Source: Tragulus kanchil (Eukaryota; Chordata; Mammalia; Artiodactyla; Tragulidae). From it: DNA of 64,000 nucleotides. The stretch's first letter is position 1; each line of letters begins with the position of its first letter. Both the position numbers and the translations under genes were made by a program. The notes beneath the pieces are model-generated. The model worked only from the letters and a program-made list of their open reading frames with translations. It was not told the DNA's origin and did not search any database. The stretch covers positions 66,915,001-66,979,000 of the forward strand of contig JAIOJX010000002.1 of assembly GCA_022376925.1 (NCBI GenBank), in the 5' to 3' direction. Positions 61,320 through 64,000 of the stretch are shown in pieces.

Positions 61320-62128
61320 TATTTATAAACTTGATGAGTTATTATTATTTCTCTTAGTTTGTTTTCTTTTGATTTAATGGTTATGCCATCAAGAAATAAT
61401 GTATTATACCTTCCCTTGCAATTATCATAAACTTTTCTTATCATTCTTACCACATTAGTATGTTCAGTATTATTGGGCTGAATAGTAACAGAGAAAATGC
61501 AAGTTTTTAGTTTTGTTCCAGTTCTTAAAGGGAGTGTACTTGACTATGGGTTTTAAGTAGATAATCTTTATTACATCAAGGAAATTGTTTTGCTTCTAAG
61601 TTTCAGGGAGTTTCATCATAGATATGTATTGACTTTTATCACATGTAGTCTCTGATATTGAACTATCTCAAATTCTTTTAATATGCCACATTGAATCATG
61701 ATATATTAGCTTTTAAATAAATTGATATTTCTAACTATCTGATTATTTATATATTTTGTGTATTTAAATGTTCATAAATCAAACATATCTATGCTTTTCC
61801 CCTTTCCATGTTGAACCCAAGGGTACACTAGCTTCAGAAAATGAATTAGGGAACTTTCTCCTTTCTTCTAGTTTTCTGGAACAATTTGTATGAGAAAGGG
61901 CTTATCTATTCTGAATTATCGGTAGCACTCAACTTTAAAAACCTTGTAAAACGAAAGTTTGGTCATTTTTTGAGGGGGAAATTCTTAGTTCCCATATCCA
62001 GTTGTGGTGATACTTCCATTCAGGTGTTTTATTTCTTCTTGGGTTTATCTTGCCATCTTATATTTTTCCAGAAATGTATCCATTTAAGCTAGGTTTTCAA
62101 ATATCTTGGCCTATAGTTGTTAATATTT
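61320..62128 (-). mobile_element. Old L1 ORF2 fragment, copy 1
   Basis: Diverged minus-strand L1. 'agggagtgtacttgactatg', 'tctggaacaatttgtatgag' and 'ttatttcttcttgggtttat' occur in the order of the reverse-strand RT region. Non-coding. Continues in copy 2. Confidence 0.62.
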
Positions 62129-62250
62129 TCTTGTTTGTTTCAGACCGGTTCTGCTGCTTTTATTGCTATGCCCTTTACAATGTGCCAATACCTGGTAGAA
62201 TGAATCATGGCTATTAGGAAATTTTATTGCTCCATGTAAACATTAAAATG

Positions 62251-62341
62251 TTGTACATATGACTAATCTGGGAACATACATATCTGTAAACAGCAAAACT
62301 CTGTAAAAGTTAAAAGTAAAATAAAGGTTTAAAAGAAAATG
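62251..62341 (+). mobile_element. Second copy of the short L1 3' end
   Basis: Offset 1215, within tandem duplication 21. Confidence 0.73.
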
Positions 62342-63661
62342 TGAAGTTTCCTTAAAAAAATTCTGCCGTCTTTTGTTACCATTATTGTTGCCATTATATT
62401 GAATTTAAACATGGCCTGTTTATTTAGGTTGTGTTTTACATTAGTTAAAAGTGCTTGAACATTTCCTTCATAAATTCTTTTTCATTCTTCATTAAATTGC
62501 CCTCAATTCATAATTTTTTCTCTATATAATAGTATATTTATAAACTTGATGAGTTATTATTATTTCTCTTAGTTTGTTTTCTTTTGATTTAATGGTTATG
62601 CCATCAAGAAATAATGTATTATACCTTCCCTTGCAATTATCATAAACTTTTCTTATCATTCTTACCACATTAGTATGTTCAGTATTATTGGGCTGAATAG
62701 TAACAGAGAAAATGCAAGTTTTTAGTTTTGTTCCAGTTCTTAAAGGGAGTGTACTTGACTATGGGTTTTAAGTAGATAATCTTTATTACATCAAGGAAAT
62801 TGTTTTGCTTCTAAGTTTCAGGGAGTTTCATCATAGATATGTATTGACTTTTATCACATGTAGTCTCTGATATTGAACTATCTCAAATTCTTTTAATATG
62901 CCACATTGAATCATGATATATTAGCTTTTAAATAAATTGATATTTCTAACTATCTGATTATTTATATATTTTGTGTATTTAAATGTTCATAAATCAAACA
63001 TATCTATGCTTTTCCCCTTTCCATGTTGAACCCAAGGGTACACTAGCTTCAGAAAATGAATTAGGGAACTTTCTCCTTTCTTCTAGTTTTCTGGAACAAT
63101 TTGTATGAGAAAGGGCTTATCTATTCTGAATTATCGGTAGCACTCAACTTTAAAAACCTTGTAAAACGAAAGTTTGGTCATTTTTTGAGGGGGAAATTCT
63201 TAGTTCCCATATCCAGTTGTGGTGATACTTCCATTCAGGTGTTTTATTTCTTCTTGGGTTTATCTTGCCATCTTATATTTTTCCAGAAATGTATCCATTT
63301 AAGCTAGGTTTTCAAATATCTTGGCCTATAGTTGTTAATATTCTGTTATTTTTAAAAATTTATGTTATATCTATAGCTAATTACTACTTTATTTACATTT
63401 TATTTCCAGGGTCTTTTCTGTTTTATTAATCTATTCAAGGAATTATAATTTATCTTTGTTAACCATCTTTATTATAAATAAATTATATGTAACTGATTTC
63501 TGACCTCTTCTTTTTGCCCTTCATATCCTCTGGCTTATTATATTGGCATTTTTCTTCAAATTAAATTATTTTAAGGTTTTTCAAGTTTAATAATGTGCCA
63601 TTTATTGCCAAATTATGGTTACTTTTGTTATTTTATATCTTTCTTATTTTTAAATAGATTT

Positions 63662-63872
63662 ACTTAAAACTCTGAGCCACCAGGGAAGTCCAGATGGTGA
63701 AGAATCCACCTGCAATGAGGGTTTGATCCCTGGGTTGGGAAGATGCCCTGGAGAAGGTAAAAAGCTACCCGCTTCAGTATTCTTGCTGGGAGAATTCCAT
63801 GTCTTGTCCATGGACCGCAAAGAGTTAGACACTACTGAGCAACTTTCACTCACTTCACTCACTTAAAACTCT
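63662..63872. repeat. 12-bp target-site duplication of a BovA2
   Basis: 'acttaaaactct' at 63662-63673 and 63861-63872, identical, at the exact ends of the SINE. Confidence 0.93.
63674..63860 (+). mobile_element. BovA2 SINE with an inverted 18-nt head
   Basis: From 63692 the element reads as a normal plus-strand BovA2 from about position 19 ('agatggtgaagaatccacct', 'gatccctgggttgggaagat', 'ggaccgcaaagagttagaca'). Its first 18 nt, 63674-63691, are 'gagccaccagggaagtcc', the reverse complement of the expected 'ggacttccctggtggctc'. Both ends abut perfect target-site duplications. Confidence 0.9.
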
Positions 63873-64000
63873 AAATATTCTTCTAAGTGCAACTTAACCT
63901 CTGCCCCAAATTTTGACCTTTAGTGCTTTCCTTGTCATTCATTTTGAAGTATATTACAATAACAGGTTTCACTAGCATGATTATTTCTGAGTCTTCATGT

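Larger units (their letters stand above)
60911..63343. repeat. Tandem duplication 21 (copies 60911-62128 and 62127-63343)
   Basis: Offset 1216, then 1215 after a small change about 50 bases in (60955 against 62170). The longest unit of the series. Copies meet with about 2-3 shared bases. Confidence 0.97.
62535..64000 (-). mobile_element. Old L1 ORF2 fragment, continuing to the window end
   Basis: Copy 2 of the 61320 fragment runs on past 63343 into further L1-like sequence ('tctattcaaggaattataat', then after the BovA2 'acttaacctctgccccaaat'), so the element probably extends beyond the window. Interrupted by a BovA2 at 63674-63860. Confidence 0.55.

Noticed and set aside
537..63343. The 1.1-kb repeats as a new tandem repeat or amplification system
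   Set aside because: The units are unrelated in sequence, each is present only twice (three times where overlaps chain), and errors cluster at the ends. A repeat system would share sequence between units.

Overview
This window is non-coding nuclear DNA from a ruminant artiodactyl. The evidence is the interspersed repeats: BovA2/Bov-tA SINEs with BovB-derived tails (7623-7841, 11651-11863, 30778-30966, 38377-38578, 63674-63860), CHR-type tRNA-derived SINEs (2509-2802, 3190-3470, 8148-8476, 36505-36759), 3' ends of ruminant-type L1, and older mammalian MIR, L2, HAL1 and MLT1 relics. The base composition is AT-rich and there are no CpG-rich promoter-like stretches. I found no host protein-coding gene, no rRNA or tRNA gene and no CRISPR array. 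The open frames are short, and the only ones with recognisable homology are broken pieces of L1 ORF2 on the minus strand.

The dominant structure is a series of 21 direct tandem duplications. Each unit is about 1.06-1.22 kb, occurs once more immediately downstream, and is nearly identical to its partner. The units are unrelated to each other in sequence, yet have almost the same length. Mismatches, small indels and scrambled bases lie mostly within about 100 bp of the junctions, and the copies meet either with 0-4 bp of overlap or with a short filler of about 9-60 bp. Where consecutive units overlap, the shared part is present three times. This pattern fits unmerged overlaps in a draft assembly far better than biology. 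Removing one copy of each pair takes out roughly 23 kb, so the real locus is probably about 41 kb.

Layout: 1-3500 holds MIR and CHR SINEs; 3500-8500 an L2 relic, a BovA2 with clear target-site duplications and a CHR SINE whose tail has become a microsatellite; 8500-12100 is mostly repeat-poor; 12100-14620 an L1 3' fragment flanked by unusually long direct repeats; 14620-17640 is repeat-poor; 17640-20550 is a broken L1 mosaic with a CHR SINE in it; 20850-25040 a young 5'-truncated L1 with perfect 15-bp target-site duplications and a BovA fragment; 25130-30070 L2 and MIR relics; 30530-36760 BovA2, MIR and an MLT1 LTR nested in an older repeat; 38050-45700 MIR, BovA2, old L1 pieces and HAL1; 47310-49890 a MIR split by a BovA tail; 50700-57600 has little recognisable; 58340-64000 two L1 elements of different age on the minus strand and a BovA2 with an inverted head.

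Nothing here looks like a new biological system. The most useful result is the warning that duplicated frames and repeats in this window should not be read as gene families or segmental duplications.
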